A DNA stretch of 64,000 nt from Actibacterium sp. MT2.3-13A (GCF_018139985.1 NZ_JAGSOU010000015.1:21315-85314), one strand, 5' to 3'; positions 36,884 to 46,297 are shown, counted from the first letter of the stretch. Translations and numbers: made by a program. Notes: a model not told the origin generated them from the sequence alone.

Positions 36884-36956
36884 GGTGGACTCCGGCGGGG
36901 ATTCGGCGCAATTCGTGGCAGAGGCCAGGGCGGCGCGCCAGCGCGATGTTTTCGCA

Positions 36957-37000
36957 GATTTGCGATTTGCTGGTTGTATCTTGCCAAGAATTTGCAAATT
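36957..37000 (+). promoter_or_regulatory. Candidate PccR binding region in front of pccB
   Basis: An AT-rich block holds the palindrome TTTGCAAA (36991-36998), further TTTGC half-sites at 36959 and 36966, and an imperfect CTTGCCAA at 36980-36987. It lies about 75-115 bases before the pccB start, and the same palindrome is in front of pccR. A PccR-controlled promoter for pccB is inferred. Confidence 0.65.
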
Positions 37001-37072
37001 TACCGAAATCCGCTTTGTGCGCTGCGCCGCGGCAGGTAGGTTGCCGCAAAACCAATTGGGGGATCAGCGCCG

Positions 37073-38605
37073 ATGAAGGACATCCTGAACGAACTCGAAT
37101 CGCGCCGCGAGGCGGCCCGCCTCGGTGGTGGCCAGCGCCGGATCGACAGCCAGCACAAGAAGGGCAAGCTGACTGCGCGCGAGCGTATCGAACTGCTGCT
37201 CGACGAGGGCTCGTTCGAGGAATTCGACATGTTCGTCGCCCATCGCTGCACCGATTTCGACATGCAAGAGGACCGGCCCGCGGGCGACGGCGTGGTCACC
37301 GGCTGGGGCACGATCAACGGCCGAATGGTCTATGTGTTCTCCCAGGACTTCACCGTCTTCGGCGGCTCGCTGTCCGAAACCCACGCTCAGAAGATCTGCA
37401 AGATCATGGACATGGCGGTGCAGAACGGCGCGCCGGTGATCGGGCTGAATGACTCGGGCGGGGCGCGCATCCAGGAGGGCGTGGCCAGCCTTGCCGGCTA
37501 TGCCGAGGTGTTCCAGCGCAACATCATGGCCTCCGGCGTGGTGCCGCAGATCAGCGTGATCATGGGCCCCTGCGCGGGCGGCGCGGTCTATTCGCCCGCC
37601 ATGACCGACTTCATCTTCATGGTGCGCGACACCTCCTACATGTTCGTCACCGGCCCCGACGTGGTGAAGACGGTGACAAACGAGCATGTCACCGCCGAGG
37701 AACTGGGCGGCGCCTCGACCCACACGCGGAAAAGCTCGGTCGCGGACGGCGCCTTCGACAACGATGTCGAGGCGCTGATCGAGGTGCGCCGGCTGTTCGA
37801 TTTCCTGCCCCTGAACAACCGCGAAAAGGCGCCGGTGCGGCCGTTCTTCGACGATCCGGGCCGGATTGAGGACAGCCTCGACACGCTGATCCCGGACAAC
37901 CCCAACCAGCCCTACGACATGAAGGAGCTGATCCTGAAGATCGCGGACGAGGGCGATTTCTACGAGATCCAGGAGGATTTCGCCAAGAACATCGTCACCG
38001 GCTTCGTCCGCATCGAGGGGCAGACCGTGGGCGTGGTGGCCAACCAGCCGATGGTGCTGGCCGGGTGCCTGGACATCGATTCCAGCCGCAAGGCCGCGCG
38101 GTTCGTCCGCTTCTGCGATGCCTTCGAGATCCCGCTGCTGACGCTTGTCGACGTTCCGGGCTTCCTGCCGGGCACGGCGCAGGAATACGGCGGCGTGATC
38201 AAGCACGGTGCCAAGCTGCTCTATGCCTTCGGCGAGGCCACTGTGCCCAAGGTCACGGTGATCACCCGCAAGGCCTATGGCGGGGCCTATGACGTGATGA
38301 GCTCGAAACACCTGCGCGGCGATTTCAACTATGCCTGGCCCACGGCGCAGATCGCGGTGATGGGGGCCAAGGGCGCGACCGAGATCCTCTATCGCTCGGA
38401 ACTGGACGACCCGGAAAAGATCGCCAAGCGCACCGCGGATTACGAGGACCGCTTCGCCAACCCCTTCGTGGCCGCGGAGAAGGGCTTCATCGACGAGGTG
38501 ATCCAGCCCCGCTCGACCCGCCGGCGGGTGGCCCGCGCCTTTGCCTCGCTGCGCGGCAAGAAGCAGAGCAACCCGTGGAAGAAACACGACAACATGCCGC
38601 TGTGA
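37073..38605 (+). CDS. pccB: Propionyl-CoA carboxylase beta subunit
   Basis: A 510-residue carboxyltransferase subunit. It transfers CO2 from biotin on PccA to propionyl-CoA to give (S)-methylmalonyl-CoA. Family segments include [35 protein letters not shown], the oxyanion-hole region [13 protein letters not shown] and a [15 protein letters not shown] stretch in the C-terminal half. The length is the usual 510. It is expected in a hetero-oligomer with PccA (41441), but a run of small genes lies between them. The promoter region has TTTGCAAA motifs, consistent with PccR control. Confidence 0.97.
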   Translation: MKDILNELESRREAARLGGGQRRIDSQHKKGKLTARERIELLLDEGSFEEFDMFVAHRCTDFDMQEDRPAGDGVVTGWGTINGRMVYVFSQDFTVFGGSLSETHAQKICKIMDMAVQNGAPVIGLNDSGGARIQEGVASLAGYAEVFQRNIMASGVVPQISVIMGPCAGGAVYSPAMTDFIFMVRDTSYMFVTGPDVVKTVTNEHVTAEELGGASTHTRKSSVADGAFDNDVEALIEVRRLFDFLPLNNREKAPVRPFFDDPGRIEDSLDTLIPDNPNQPYDMKELILKIADEGDFYEIQEDFAKNIVTGFVRIEGQTVGVVANQPMVLAGCLDIDSSRKAARFVRFCDAFEIPLLTLVDVPGFLPGTAQEYGGVIKHGAKLLYAFGEATVPKVTVITRKAYGGAYDVMSSKHLRGDFNYAWPTAQIAVMGAKGATEILYRSELDDPEKIAKRTADYEDRFANPFVAAEKGFIDEVIQPRSTRRRVARAFASLRGKKQSNPWKKHDNMPL

Positions 38606-38607
38606 TC

Positions 38608-38970
38608 ATGGCGCGCGCTGGCTGGCATATCCTGCGGGAGGAGGGCGCGCTGACGCTGGCGCGCCAGCTGCCGCCGCGTTTCGACGTGGCGGCTGAGGCT
38701 ATGTTTCCGCCCGCCCGCAAGGCCCGGCTGGCGCAACAGATCCGGCAGGATCTGTGGCGGGCGCTGCGGCACCTGCGCGGGTTCAGCCCCGTGGTGCGCG
38801 TCGAGGAGGACGGCGCGCAACTGAAAGTCCGAGCGGGTGGCGCGGTGCACGCCCGGACCTTTCCCAAAGTCCGGGCCGAGGCGCGCATCTCCGCCCTGCT
38901 GGCCGACCCCGCGCGCCGCGCGCGCTGGCTGGCCCATGCCAGAAAGGAAGGGTCCGATGCGTTGGGTTGA
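38608..38970 (+). CDS. Small hypothetical protein after pccB
   Basis: 120 residues, basic and arginine-rich, beginning MARAGWHILREEGALTLARQLPP two bases after the pccB stop, so translation is probably coupled. It has no signal or membrane segment. FDVAAEAMFPPARKARLAQQI and ALRHLRGFSPVVRVE are its clearest blocks. I recognise no domain. Its last 14 bases overlap the start of the fusion gene, and its 3' end sits at the left boundary of the lower-GC insert, so the present C terminus may not be the original one. Confidence 0.7.
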   Translation: MARAGWHILREEGALTLARQLPPRFDVAAEAMFPPARKARLAQQIRQDLWRALRHLRGFSPVVRVEEDGAQLKVRAGGAVHARTFPKVRAEARISALLADPARRARWLAHARKEGSDALG

Positions 38971-39700
38971 TGATATCTACGAGGCCATAATGGAGCTGGG
39001 CGGTGCCGCTCGCCACGAGGACCTCTATGCGTACTTGGAGCAAACGACCACGCGCGAACTCTCGCCGTCATGGCGCTCAATCGTCCGGCGTACCATTGGC
39101 GACCATGCCAAGGACTCAGACCATTTCCGTGGAACAGAACTGTTCTCTCATTTGGATCGTGGTTTTTGGGGCGTTGCTGGTGAGGACATTGACCCGGACT
39201 TCATAAGGGCGCGCGAGGCCTTGACGCCAGAAGAGGTGGTGGAAACGGTGCTGGTAAGGCAGCACGTGCGCTCGAAACCAGCAGGCAAGAAGCAGCGGGA
39301 ACCTGAGTTCCATCTCTTCGCCAAGGGCCCACGCCCGGTCGCGCCCTTCTCCCATGCGGTGGAGGCCGAAGGCTGGGTCATATTGACCGGCCAGATGCCT
39401 ACCGATCCCGACGCCCCCGACGCAGCCCTGCCGCGTGGCATCGAGGCGCAGACCCGGCGGGTGATGGACAATCTCGCCCTGATCCTGGGCGAGATGGGGC
39501 TGGACCTGAGCCATGTGGTGCAGTGCCGCTGCTACCTCACCGAATTCGAGCGCGACTACGCCGCGTTCAATGACGCCTACCAGTCCTATTTCCCCGCCGA
39601 CCGGCGGCCGGCGCGCACCACGGTGGGCGTGACCGCGCTGGCGGTGGGCGCGCTGGTGGAAATCGACTGCCTCGCGCGCCGGCCGGAGCAGGCGCCATGA
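38957..39700 (+). CDS. Winged-helix-like domain fused to a RidA (YjgF/UK114) domain
   Basis: A 247-residue fusion. Residues 1-75, MRWVDDIYEAIMELGGAAR through SWRSIVRRTIGDHAKDSD and HLDRGFWGVAG, resemble the N-terminal wHTH-like domains seen in restriction and HNH nucleases. A linker, about 76-115, follows. From about 117 (EFHLFAKGPRPVAPFSHAV) it is a full RidA domain, with R220 in RRPARTTVGVTALAVGALVEI where the imine-hydrolysing arginine is expected. RidA removes reactive enamine/imine intermediates. The first about 330 bases have GC near 55-62 percent, against about 70 percent in the RidA part and flanks. A good ribosome site (AAGGAAGGG) precedes ATG. An acquired N-terminal domain fused to a resident RidA is the simplest reading. 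Confidence 0.82.
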   Translation: MRWVDDIYEAIMELGGAARHEDLYAYLEQTTTRELSPSWRSIVRRTIGDHAKDSDHFRGTELFSHLDRGFWGVAGEDIDPDFIRAREALTPEEVVETVLVRQHVRSKPAGKKQREPEFHLFAKGPRPVAPFSHAVEAEGWVILTGQMPTDPDAPDAALPRGIEAQTRRVMDNLALILGEMGLDLSHVVQCRCYLTEFERDYAAFNDAYQSYFPADRRPARTTVGVTALAVGALVEIDCLARRPEQAP

Positions 39701-40113
39701 CGCGCCGCGCGCCGATCCTCCTCGCGCTGCTGGCCGCGCCGCTGCCGGCGGCGGCCTCGGCGCAGCCGTCCGAGGCGCCGATCGCGGTGCCCTCGGGTCA
39801 GCCGGTCAGCCTGATCGAGACGATCATCGGCGCGCCCGGCCCCGAGGGGTTGACCGCGCGCTTCCGTTTCCTCGCGCCCGAGATCGCGCGCGAGACCGGC
39901 CGGATCAGCTTTGCCGAGGCGGCGCCGGACATGCTTCACCTGTGCGAAAGCTACGCGCTGCCGCGGCTGGCCGAGCCGGGTCCGCAGGTGTCGCAGATCA
40001 TCATTTCGCTGTCGGACCGGGTGGTCCCCTTCGGGCAGGCCGCGCCCGAGGCCACCCAGTTCTTCGAGGCTTACCGCCCCGAGGGCGGCCACTGCATCTG
40101 GGAAGGGTTTTGA
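39697..40113 (+). CDS. Exported small protein (DUF6497-like)
   Basis: 138 residues. The N terminus MTRRAPILLALLAAPLPAAASAQ is a signal peptide. The mature part contains IAVPSGQPVSLIETIIG, GLTARFRFLAPEIAR and a C-terminal GGHCIWEGF; two cysteines (HLCES, GHCIW) could form a disulfide. It resembles a periplasmic family restricted to Rhodobacterales that I know as DUF6497; the function is unknown. It overlaps the RidA fusion by four bases (ATGA), so coupled translation is likely. Confidence 0.8.
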   Translation: MTRRAPILLALLAAPLPAAASAQPSEAPIAVPSGQPVSLIETIIGAPGPEGLTARFRFLAPEIARETGRISFAEAAPDMLHLCESYALPRLAEPGPQVSQIIISLSDRVVPFGQAAPEATQFFEAYRPEGGHCIWEGF

Positions 40114-40315
40114 CGATGGTTCAGAGGGTTGCATCGGATTGCGGAGGTGGTTCCGCCTGCGCGGGAAATCACCGAACGCGCCGGTTTTCGTGGGAATGTG
40201 GCCCGCGATGGTCTATGCTTAGCGATGGTGGCCGCGCCGCGGCCGCCGCAAACGGAACGGGCCGGGCCGGGGCAGCCCCGCGCATGCCGGCCGAGACAAA
40301 GGAATGGAGTGCGAG

Positions 40316-40447
40316 ATGTCGAAGAGCATCAAGACGCTGCTGGCCGTTTCCCTGGTGGCGTTCGTCGCTGCCTGCGCGGCAAAGGAAGAAGTTGTCTATG
40401 TCGAGCCCGAGCCGGTCACGGCTGAGCCGACCTACAGCAAATACTGA
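40316..40447 (+). CDS. Micro lipoprotein (43 residues)
   Basis: A small frame opening MSKSIKTLLAVSLVAFVAAC, followed by AAKEEVVYVEPEPVTAEP and ending SKY. The lipobox VAAC ends the signal sequence, so the mature peptide is about 24 residues with an acidic, proline-rich composition. A GGAG site lies 9-12 bases before ATG. The frame is too short to prove by homology, but a lipobox exactly at residue 20 and its place inside a conserved locus make it credible. The role is unknown. Confidence 0.7.
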   Translation: MSKSIKTLLAVSLVAFVAACAAKEEVVYVEPEPVTAEPTYSKY

Positions 40448-40513
40448 GTTCGCTTTGGGGCGGGGTCTTCCCGCCCCGACAGCGCCCTGCCGCCGCAGCG
40501 GGGAGGGCGCGTC

Positions 40514-40873
40514 ATGCTGAAGCACAGAGGCTTTCCCAGCCGTCTGCCCGGCACCGACTACCAGTTCACCGTCAGGCGCGAGAACAAGAAGGGGGCGACG
40601 CCCCTGGTCGCGCGCGAGCGCTTTGCCGACCGTCGTCCGGCCGACCGCCGGGCCGACGCCGGCTTCCTGCAGGCGCTGTGGGAACATTTCGGCGATGAGC
40701 CGTTCGAGCGCGGCAACCTCGACGCCGGCCGGCTGTCCTGGCTGTTCGGCCGCGAGGTGGTGCCCGCCGAGGAGCCCTTCGACCCCGAAAGCTACGAGGC
40801 GCTGTTGCGGATCGACATCGCCCGCGCGCGGGCCAGCTTTCCCGAGGTTTTCGGTGCGGAGGGATCGGCATGA
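40514..40873 (+). CDS. Conserved-looking hypothetical protein of the pcc locus
   Basis: 119 residues, MLKHRGFPSRLPGTDYQFTV at the N terminus, then many Arg/Asp (RFADRRPADRRADAGF). A LWEHFGDEPFERGNLDAGR block and an acidic C-terminal half follow. A strong site (GGGGAGGG) stands about six bases before ATG. There is no signal peptide or membrane helix. I do not recognise a family. Its place between pccB and pccA is shared, as far as I recall, by Rhodobacteraceae pcc loci, which suggests a linked role that is not proven. Confidence 0.75.
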   Translation: MLKHRGFPSRLPGTDYQFTVRRENKKGATPLVARERFADRRPADRRADAGFLQALWEHFGDEPFERGNLDAGRLSWLFGREVVPAEEPFDPESYEALLRIDIARARASFPEVFGAEGSA

Positions 40874-41105
40874 TCCTGCCCGGCGCCGCGCGTTCTGGGC
40901 GAAATTCAGCCCAAGTCCGCCGGCCGGCGGGTTGGCCCTTTGCGGCCGTCGCATTCTGCGACAGTCTGGGCCGCGGGCAGGGGTTCGGCCGGTCCGGCCG
41001 GGCTGCTGTTCGCATCAACCGTTACCCTTCCCCTTCCCCCTGGTCTGGCCCCCCGCGGGTCAGACCGGTTTTTTCTGGAGGGGCGTCTTGCGGAGAGAGA
41101 CAGGA

Positions 41106-41306
41106 ATGCAAAACCTCAAACTGGGCGCTGCCGCGCTTGCTCTGGCACTGCTGGCGGCCTGCGGCACGACCGACAGCGAACGCGCGCTCAGCGGCGCGGT
41201 CATGGGTGCCGTCGTGGCCGATGTTCTGGACGAAAGCGTCGCGGCCGGCGCCGCGGTCGGCGCGGCCGGCGGTGCGCTGTGCGACGACGCGGGCGTCTGC
41301 CGCTGA
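41106..41306 (+). CDS. Small lipoprotein
   Basis: 66 residues. The signal sequence MQNLKLGAAALALALLAAC ends in the lipobox LAAC. The mature part GTTDSERALSGAVMGAVVAD is followed by a glycine/alanine-rich segment (AAGAAVGAAGGALCDDAGVC), typical of glycine-zipper membrane-associated lipoproteins, with two C-terminal cysteines. A strong terminator follows at 41351, so transcription from upstream mostly ends before pccA. Confidence 0.8.
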   Translation: MQNLKLGAAALALALLAACGTTDSERALSGAVMGAVVADVLDESVAAGAAVGAAGGALCDDAGVCR

Positions 41307-41350
41307 TCTGAACCCGGTCGCGCGCGCAGCCCGCGCGCCCATCATGAGAC

Positions 41351-41388
41351 AGCCATCTCGGCGCACCCGCGCCGGGGTGGCTTTTTTG
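41351..41388 (+). terminator. Intrinsic terminator before pccA
   Basis: The stem AGCCA-C-CGGCGC with GCGCCG-G-TGGCT (41351 to 41382, small internal mismatches) is followed by a run of six T. It ends the operon of small genes and separates pccA from it, with about 50 bases between the T-run and the pccA start. Confidence 0.85.
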
Positions 41389-41440
41389 TTTGTTCTGGCC
41401 CGGGGGCAAGGCCCGTGGCCCAATGCTGGAAGGGACTGAA

Positions 41441-43441
41441 ATGTTCGACAAGATCCTGATTGCCAACCGCGGCGAGATTGCCTGCCGGGTCATCAAGACC
41501 GCCCGCAAGATGGGGATCAAGACGGTTGCGGTCTACTCGGACGCGGACCGCCACGCGCTGCATGTCGAAATGGCGGATGAGGCCGTCCATATCGGTCCGC
41601 CGCCGGCCAACCAGTCCTATATCGTGATCGACAAGATCATGGACGCCATCCGCCAGACCGGCGCGCAGGCGGTGCATCCGGGCTATGGCTTCCTTTCGGA
41701 GAACAGGAAATTCGCCGAGGCGCTGGAGGCCGAGGGCGTGGTCTTCGTCGGCCCGCCGGCCAGCGCGATCGAGGCGATGGGCGACAAGATCACCTCGAAA
41801 AAGATCGCGCAGGAGGCCGGGGTCTCGACCGTGCCGGGCTACATGGGTCTGATCGAAAGCGCCGACGAGGCGGTGCGGATCAGCCGCGAGATCGGCTACC
41901 CGGTGATGATCAAGGCCAGCGCCGGCGGTGGCGGCAAGGGGATGCGGATCGCCTGGACCGACGAGGAGGCGCGCGAGGGTTTCCAGTCGTCGAAGAACGA
42001 GGCGGCCAGCTCCTTCGGCGACGACCGAATCTTCATCGAGAAATTCGTCACCCAGCCCCGCCATATCGAGATCCAGGTGCTATGCGACGCGCATGGCAAC
42101 GGCCTCTACCTGGGCGAGCGGGAATGCTCGATCCAGCGGCGGAACCAGAAGGTGATCGAGGAGGCGCCCTCGCCCTTCCTCGACGCGGCCACCCGCCGCG
42201 CGATGGGCGAGCAGGCCGTGGCGCTGGCCAAGGCGGTGGGCTACACAAGCGCGGGCACCGTGGAGTTCATCGTCGATGGCGCGCGGAACTTCTATTTCCT
42301 GGAAATGAACACCCGCCTTCAGGTGGAGCACCCGGTGACCGAACTGATCACCGGCATCGACCTGGTGGAGCAGATGATCCGCGTCGCGGGCGGCGAGAAG
42401 CTGTCGCTGACCCAGCAAGGCGTGAAACTGAACGGCTGGGCGATGGAAAGCCGGCTCTATGCCGAGGATCCCTACCGCAACTTCCTGCCCTCGATCGGGC
42501 GGCTGACGCGCTACCGCCCGCCGGCGGAGGAGGCGGAATCGGATCGCGCCGTGCGCAATGATACCGGCGTCTTCGAGGGCGGCGAGATCTCGATGTATTA
42601 CGACCCGATGATCGCCAAGCTCTGCACCTGGGCGCCGACCCGCGAGGCCGCGATCGAGGAGATGCGGATCGCGCTCGACGCCTTCGAGGTGGAGGGGATC
42701 GGCCACAATCTGCCGTTCCTGTCGGCGGTGATGGACCACCCGAAATTCGTGGCCGGCGACATCACCACCGCCTTCATCGCCGAGGAATACCCCGACGGGT
42801 TCGACGGCGTTACCCTGCCGCGCGACGCGCTGCACCGGGTGGCGGCGGCGGCGGCGGCGATGTTCCGCGTGGCCGAGATTCGGCGCACCCGAATCTCGGG
42901 CACGATGGATAACCACGAGCGCCGGGTCGGCAGCGACTGGGTGGTGCTGGTGCAGGGCGAGAGCTTCCCGGTGACCATCGCGGCCGACCATGACGGTTCG
43001 ACCGTGCATTTCGCCGATGGCACCCGGCACCGCGTGAGTTCGGACTGGACGCCGGGTGACGCGCTGGCGCGGCTCGATATCGACGGCGAGCCGCTGGTGC
43101 TGAAGGTGGGCAAGGTCACGGGCGGCTACCGAATCCGCACCCGCGGCGCGGATCTGAAGGTGCAGGTCTTCACGCCGCGGCAGGCGGAACTGGCCGCCCT
43201 GATGCCCGAGAAGCTGCCGCCCGACACCTCGAAACTGCTGCTCTGCCCGATGCCCGGCCTGATCGTGAAGATCGACGTGGAGGAGGGCCAGGAGGTGCAG
43301 GAGGGCCAGGCGCTGTGCACCGTCGAAGCGATGAAGATGGAGAACATCCTGCGCGCCGAGCGCAAGGCCATCGTCACCAAGATCAACGCCGGCCCCGGCG
43401 ACAGCCTGGCCGTGGACGAAGTGATCATGGAGTTCGAGTAG
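41441..43441 (+). CDS. pccA: Propionyl-CoA carboxylase alpha subunit (biotin carboxylase and carrier)
   Basis: 666 residues. The start is ATG 41441 (MFDKILIANRGEIACRV) after GGAAGGG. The N-terminal biotin carboxylase domain uses ATP and bicarbonate, with the glycine-rich loop ASAGGGGKGMR and the FLEMNTRLQVEHPVTE segment. The C-terminal biotin carrier has the lysine K632 in CTVEAMKMENIL. Together with PccB it makes methylmalonyl-CoA. Its own promoter should lie after the strong terminator at 41351-41388; no TTTGCAAA is seen there, so PccR control of pccA is less clear than of pccB. A DUF4174 gene follows in reverse. Confidence 0.97.
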   Translation: MFDKILIANRGEIACRVIKTARKMGIKTVAVYSDADRHALHVEMADEAVHIGPPPANQSYIVIDKIMDAIRQTGAQAVHPGYGFLSENRKFAEALEAEGVVFVGPPASAIEAMGDKITSKKIAQEAGVSTVPGYMGLIESADEAVRISREIGYPVMIKASAGGGGKGMRIAWTDEEAREGFQSSKNEAASSFGDDRIFIEKFVTQPRHIEIQVLCDAHGNGLYLGERECSIQRRNQKVIEEAPSPFLDAATRRAMGEQAVALAKAVGYTSAGTVEFIVDGARNFYFLEMNTRLQVEHPVTELITGIDLVEQMIRVAGGEKLSLTQQGVKLNGWAMESRLYAEDPYRNFLPSIGRLTRYRPPAEEAESDRAVRNDTGVFEGGEISMYYDPMIAKLCTWAPTREAAIEEMRIALDAFEVEGIGHNLPFLSAVMDHPKFVAGDITTAFIAEEYPDGFDGVTLPRDALHRVAAAAAAMFRVAEIRRTRISGTMDNHERRVGSDWVVLVQGESFPVTIAADHDGSTVHFADGTRHRVSSDWTPGDALARLDIDGEPLVLKVGKVTGGYRIRTRGADLKVQVFTPRQAELAALMPEKLPPDTSKLLLCPMPGLIVKIDVEEGQEVQEGQALCTVEAMKMENILRAERKAIVTKINAGPGDSLAVDEVIMEFE

Positions 43442-43525
43442 GATGCTCTCTCCCGCGCCATATCCCGCCGGGTCCACCCGGACGGCGCCGTTTTCCGGGC
43501 GGCCCGGCGCGGGTGGGGCGGGGGC

Positions 43526-44002
43526 TCAGCGCAGGGCGGGGGCGTGGCGCTCGCGCATTTCCTGCTGGCGAAGCGGCATCTTGTCGATGGCGCGCGACAG
43601 TTCGCGCACGTCCCAGGGGAAGGGCTTGCGCAGGCTGACGGTGCCGTCCTTGGCGATCAGCACCAGCATGAAGCCGCGCGGGCGCAGTTGCTTGCGGACG
43701 TCGGACATGGCGCGCGGGTCGGTGTCGGTGATGATTACCACGTCGCGCGCCGCAAGCTCTTCGGGCCGGGCGGCCAGCAGCTCCATCTGCTGGGTGAAGC
43801 GCGGATCGTTCGGGCTGTCGGCGAAGACCACCACCGGGCGCGCGAGCCACTGGAAGGCGGCGAGATCGGCCTCGGCGGCCTCGAACACGACCGTGTGGTC
43901 GGCTTGCCATCGCTCCGGCGCGGTCGGCGGGGCGGCGGCCTCGGTGGCCGATGCGGAACCGGCGGCGCACAGCGCCGCCACTGCAACGAGAAGTCTTTTC
44001 AT
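43526..44002 (-). CDS. Exported DUF4174 domain protein
   Basis: 158 residues. A signal peptide MKRLLVAVAALCAAGSASA with likely cleavage after ASA starts at ATG 44002, behind the strong ribosome site AGGAGG. The domain (about 50-150) contains WLARPVVVFADSPNDPRFTQQMELL, VVIITDTDP and MLVLIAKDGTVSLRK segments typical of DUF4174, a thioredoxin-like-fold family without the usual redox CXXC. It would be periplasmic. It lies between pccA and the mutase in reverse orientation. The function is unknown. Confidence 0.88.
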   Translation of the reverse strand: MKRLLVAVAALCAAGSASATEAAAPPTAPERWQADHTVVFEAAEADLAAFQWLARPVVVFADSPNDPRFTQQMELLAARPEELAARDVVIITDTDPRAMSDVRKQLRPRGFMLVLIAKDGTVSLRKPFPWDVRELSRAIDKMPLRQQEMRERHAPALR

Positions 44003-44103
44003 GAACCCTCCTGTTCTGCGGGAATATAGGACCGGGCCGGGGGAAAGCGAAGGCCGGGGAGCGCGAAAGTGCCGCGGCCGGGCAACAGAAGGAAGCTGAT
44101 CCG

Positions 44104-46236
44104 ATGACGGACAAACAGAAATCATGGGCCGAGATCGCCGGGAAGGAGCTTCGCGGCCGTCCCCTGGAATATCTGACCTGGGAGACCCCGGAGGGCATCA
44201 GGGTCAAGCCGCTCTACACCGAAGAGGACGCGCAGGGCCTGCCGCACATGGGCTCGGTCCCCGGGCAGGCGCCCTTCACCCGCGGCCCTAAGGCCACGAT
44301 GTATGCCGGCCGCCCCTGGACCATCCGGCAATATGCGGGCTTTTCCACGGCCGAGGATTCGAACGCCTTCTACCGCAAGGCGTTGGCCGCCGGTCAGCAG
44401 GGCGTGTCGGTGGCCTTCGACCTGGCCACGCACCGCGGCTATGACAGCGACCATCCGCGCGTGGTGGGCGACGTCGGCAAGGCGGGCGTGGCCATCGACA
44501 GCGTCGAGGACATGAAGATCCTGTTCGACGGCATCCCGCTCGATCAGGTTTCGGTCTCGATGACCATGAACGGCGCGGTGATCCCGATCTTGGCGAATTT
44601 CATCGTCACCGGCGAGGAGCAGGGCGTCGACCGCGCGCAGCTGTCGGGCACCATTCAGAACGACATTCTGAAAGAGTTCATGGTGCGCAACACCTATATC
44701 TACCCGCCCGAGCCCTCGATGCGGATCGTCAGTGACATCATCGAATACACCTCGACCGACATGCCGCGCTTCAACTCGATCTCGATCTCCGGCTACCACA
44801 TGCAGGAGGCGGGCGCGAACCTGGTGCAGGAGCTGGCCTTCACCCTCGCCGACGGCAAGGAATATGTGAAGGCGGCGCTGGCGCGCGGGCTGGACGTGGA
44901 CGCCTTTGCCGGGCGGCTGAGCTTCTTCTTCGCCATCGGCACCAATTTCTTCATGGAAATCGCCAAGCTGCGCGCAGCCCGCTTCCTGTGGCACCGCATC
45001 ATGAGCGAGTTCAACCCGAAGAACCCCAAGTCGCTCATGCTGCGCACCCATTGCCAGACCAGCGGCGTCAGCCTGCAGGAGCAGGACCCCTACAACAACA
45101 TCGTGCGCACCGCCTACGAGGCGATGAGCGCGGTCCTCGGCGGCACCCAGTCGCTGCACACCAACGCCTTCGACGAGGCGATCGCGCTGCCCACCGAATT
45201 CTCGGCCCGGATCGCGCGCAACACGCAACTGATCCTGCAGAACGAGACCAAGGTGACCAAGGTCGTCGATCCGCTGGCGGGCTCCTACTATGTCGAGAAG
45301 CTGACCAACGACCTGGCCGAGGCCGCCTGGAAGATCATCGAGGAGGTCGACGCGATGGGCGGCATGACCAAGGCGGTGGCTTCCGGCATGCCCAAGCTCC
45401 GCATCGAGGAGGCCGCGGCGCGCTACCAGGCCTCGGTCGACCGCGGCGACGAGGTGATCGTGGGGGTCAACAAGTTCCGCCTGGAAAAGGAAGACCCGAT
45501 CGAGATCCTCGAGATCGACAACCAGAAGGTGCGCGACTCCCAGATCGCCCGGATCGAGCGCACCCGCGCCGCCCGCGACCAGGGCGCCTGCGACGCGGCG
45601 CTTTCCGCGCTGGAACGGGCCGCGAAAAGCGGCGAGGGCAACCTGCTGCGCCTGGCGGTCGAGGCCGCCCGCGCACGCGCCACGGTAGGAGAGATCAGCA
45701 TGGCGATGGAAAAGGCCTTCGGGCGGCACCGGGCCGAGGTCAAGACGCTGGCCGGCGTCTACGGCGCGGCCTACGAGGGCGACGAGGGCTTCGCCGCGAT
45801 CCAGAAATCGGTGGAGGATTTCGCCCAGAAGGAGGGCCGCCGCCCGCGCATGCTGGTGGTCAAGATGGGCCAGGACGGCCATGACCGGGGCGCCAAGGTG
45901 ATCGCCACGGCCTTTGCCGATATCGGCTTCGATGTGGATGTGGGGCCGCTGTTCCAGACCCCCGAGGAGGCCGCGCAGGACGCCATCGACAACGACGTGC
46001 ATGTGGTCGGGATCTCCTCCCAGGCGGCGGGCCACAAGACACTGGCGCCGAAGCTTGTCGAGGCGCTGAAGGCGGCGGGCGCCGAGGACATCATCGTGAT
46101 CTGCGGCGGCGTGATCCCGCAGCAGGATTACCAGTTCCTTTACGATGCCGGGGTCAAGGCGATCTTCGGACCGGGCACCAACATACCCGCGGCGGCGCAG
46201 GATATCCTGCGCCTGATCTCCGAGGCGCGCGCCTGA
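44104..46236 (+). CDS. mcm: Methylmalonyl-CoA mutase (coenzyme B12-dependent)
   Basis: A 710-residue single-chain mutase that isomerises (R)-methylmalonyl-CoA to succinyl-CoA. The catalytic barrel, about residues 1-530, contains [18 protein letters not shown], and [13 protein letters not shown] later. The C-terminal B12-binding domain has the DxHxxG motif [13 protein letters not shown], with H593 as the cobalt ligand. It is the last enzyme of the propionyl-CoA route begun by PccAB. No TTTGCAAA site is seen upstream, and no epimerase or MeaB-type chaperone gene is in the window. A terminator follows at 46271. Confidence 0.97.
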   Translation: MTDKQKSWAEIAGKELRGRPLEYLTWETPEGIRVKPLYTEEDAQGLPHMGSVPGQAPFTRGPKATMYAGRPWTIRQYAGFSTAEDSNAFYRKALAAGQQGVSVAFDLATHRGYDSDHPRVVGDVGKAGVAIDSVEDMKILFDGIPLDQVSVSMTMNGAVIPILANFIVTGEEQGVDRAQLSGTIQNDILKEFMVRNTYIYPPEPSMRIVSDIIEYTSTDMPRFNSISISGYHMQEAGANLVQELAFTLADGKEYVKAALARGLDVDAFAGRLSFFFAIGTNFFMEIAKLRAARFLWHRIMSEFNPKNPKSLMLRTHCQTSGVSLQEQDPYNNIVRTAYEAMSAVLGGTQSLHTNAFDEAIALPTEFSARIARNTQLILQNETKVTKVVDPLAGSYYVEKLTNDLAEAAWKIIEEVDAMGGMTKAVASGMPKLRIEEAAARYQASVDRGDEVIVGVNKFRLEKEDPIEILEIDNQKVRDSQIARIERTRAARDQGACDAALSALERAAKSGEGNLLRLAVEAARARATVGEISMAMEKAFGRHRAEVKTLAGVYGAAYEGDEGFAAIQKSVEDFAQKEGRRPRMLVVKMGQDGHDRGAKVIATAFADIGFDVDVGPLFQTPEEAAQDAIDNDVHVVGISSQAAGHKTLAPKLVEALKAAGAEDIIVICGGVIPQQDYQFLYDAGVKAIFGPGTNIPAAAQDILRLISEARA

Positions 46237-46238
46237 TA

Positions 46239-46273
46239 CGCGGCCGCGCATGAGTATTTTTGCCAAGAAGAAG
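46239..46273 (+). repeat. Copy 2 of the dispersed element, directly after the mutase gene
   Basis: CGCGGCCGCG (46239-46248), two bases, then TGAGTATTTT and GCCAAGAAGAAG to 46273. It begins three bases after the mutase stop, in sense orientation, and runs straight into a terminator hairpin. It shares about 32 of 35 bases with the copy downstream of ppx. Confidence 0.75.
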
Positions 46274-46297
46274 GGGCAGGCGAAGCTTGCCCCTTTC
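46271..46297 (+). terminator. Intrinsic terminator after methylmalonyl-CoA mutase
   Basis: AAGGGGCAGGC (46271-46281) pairs with GCTTGCCCCTT (46285-46295) around a GAA loop, with one G-T pair, followed by TTTC. It lies about 35 bases after the mutase stop and is fused to the AAGAAG end of the dispersed element. Confidence 0.85.
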
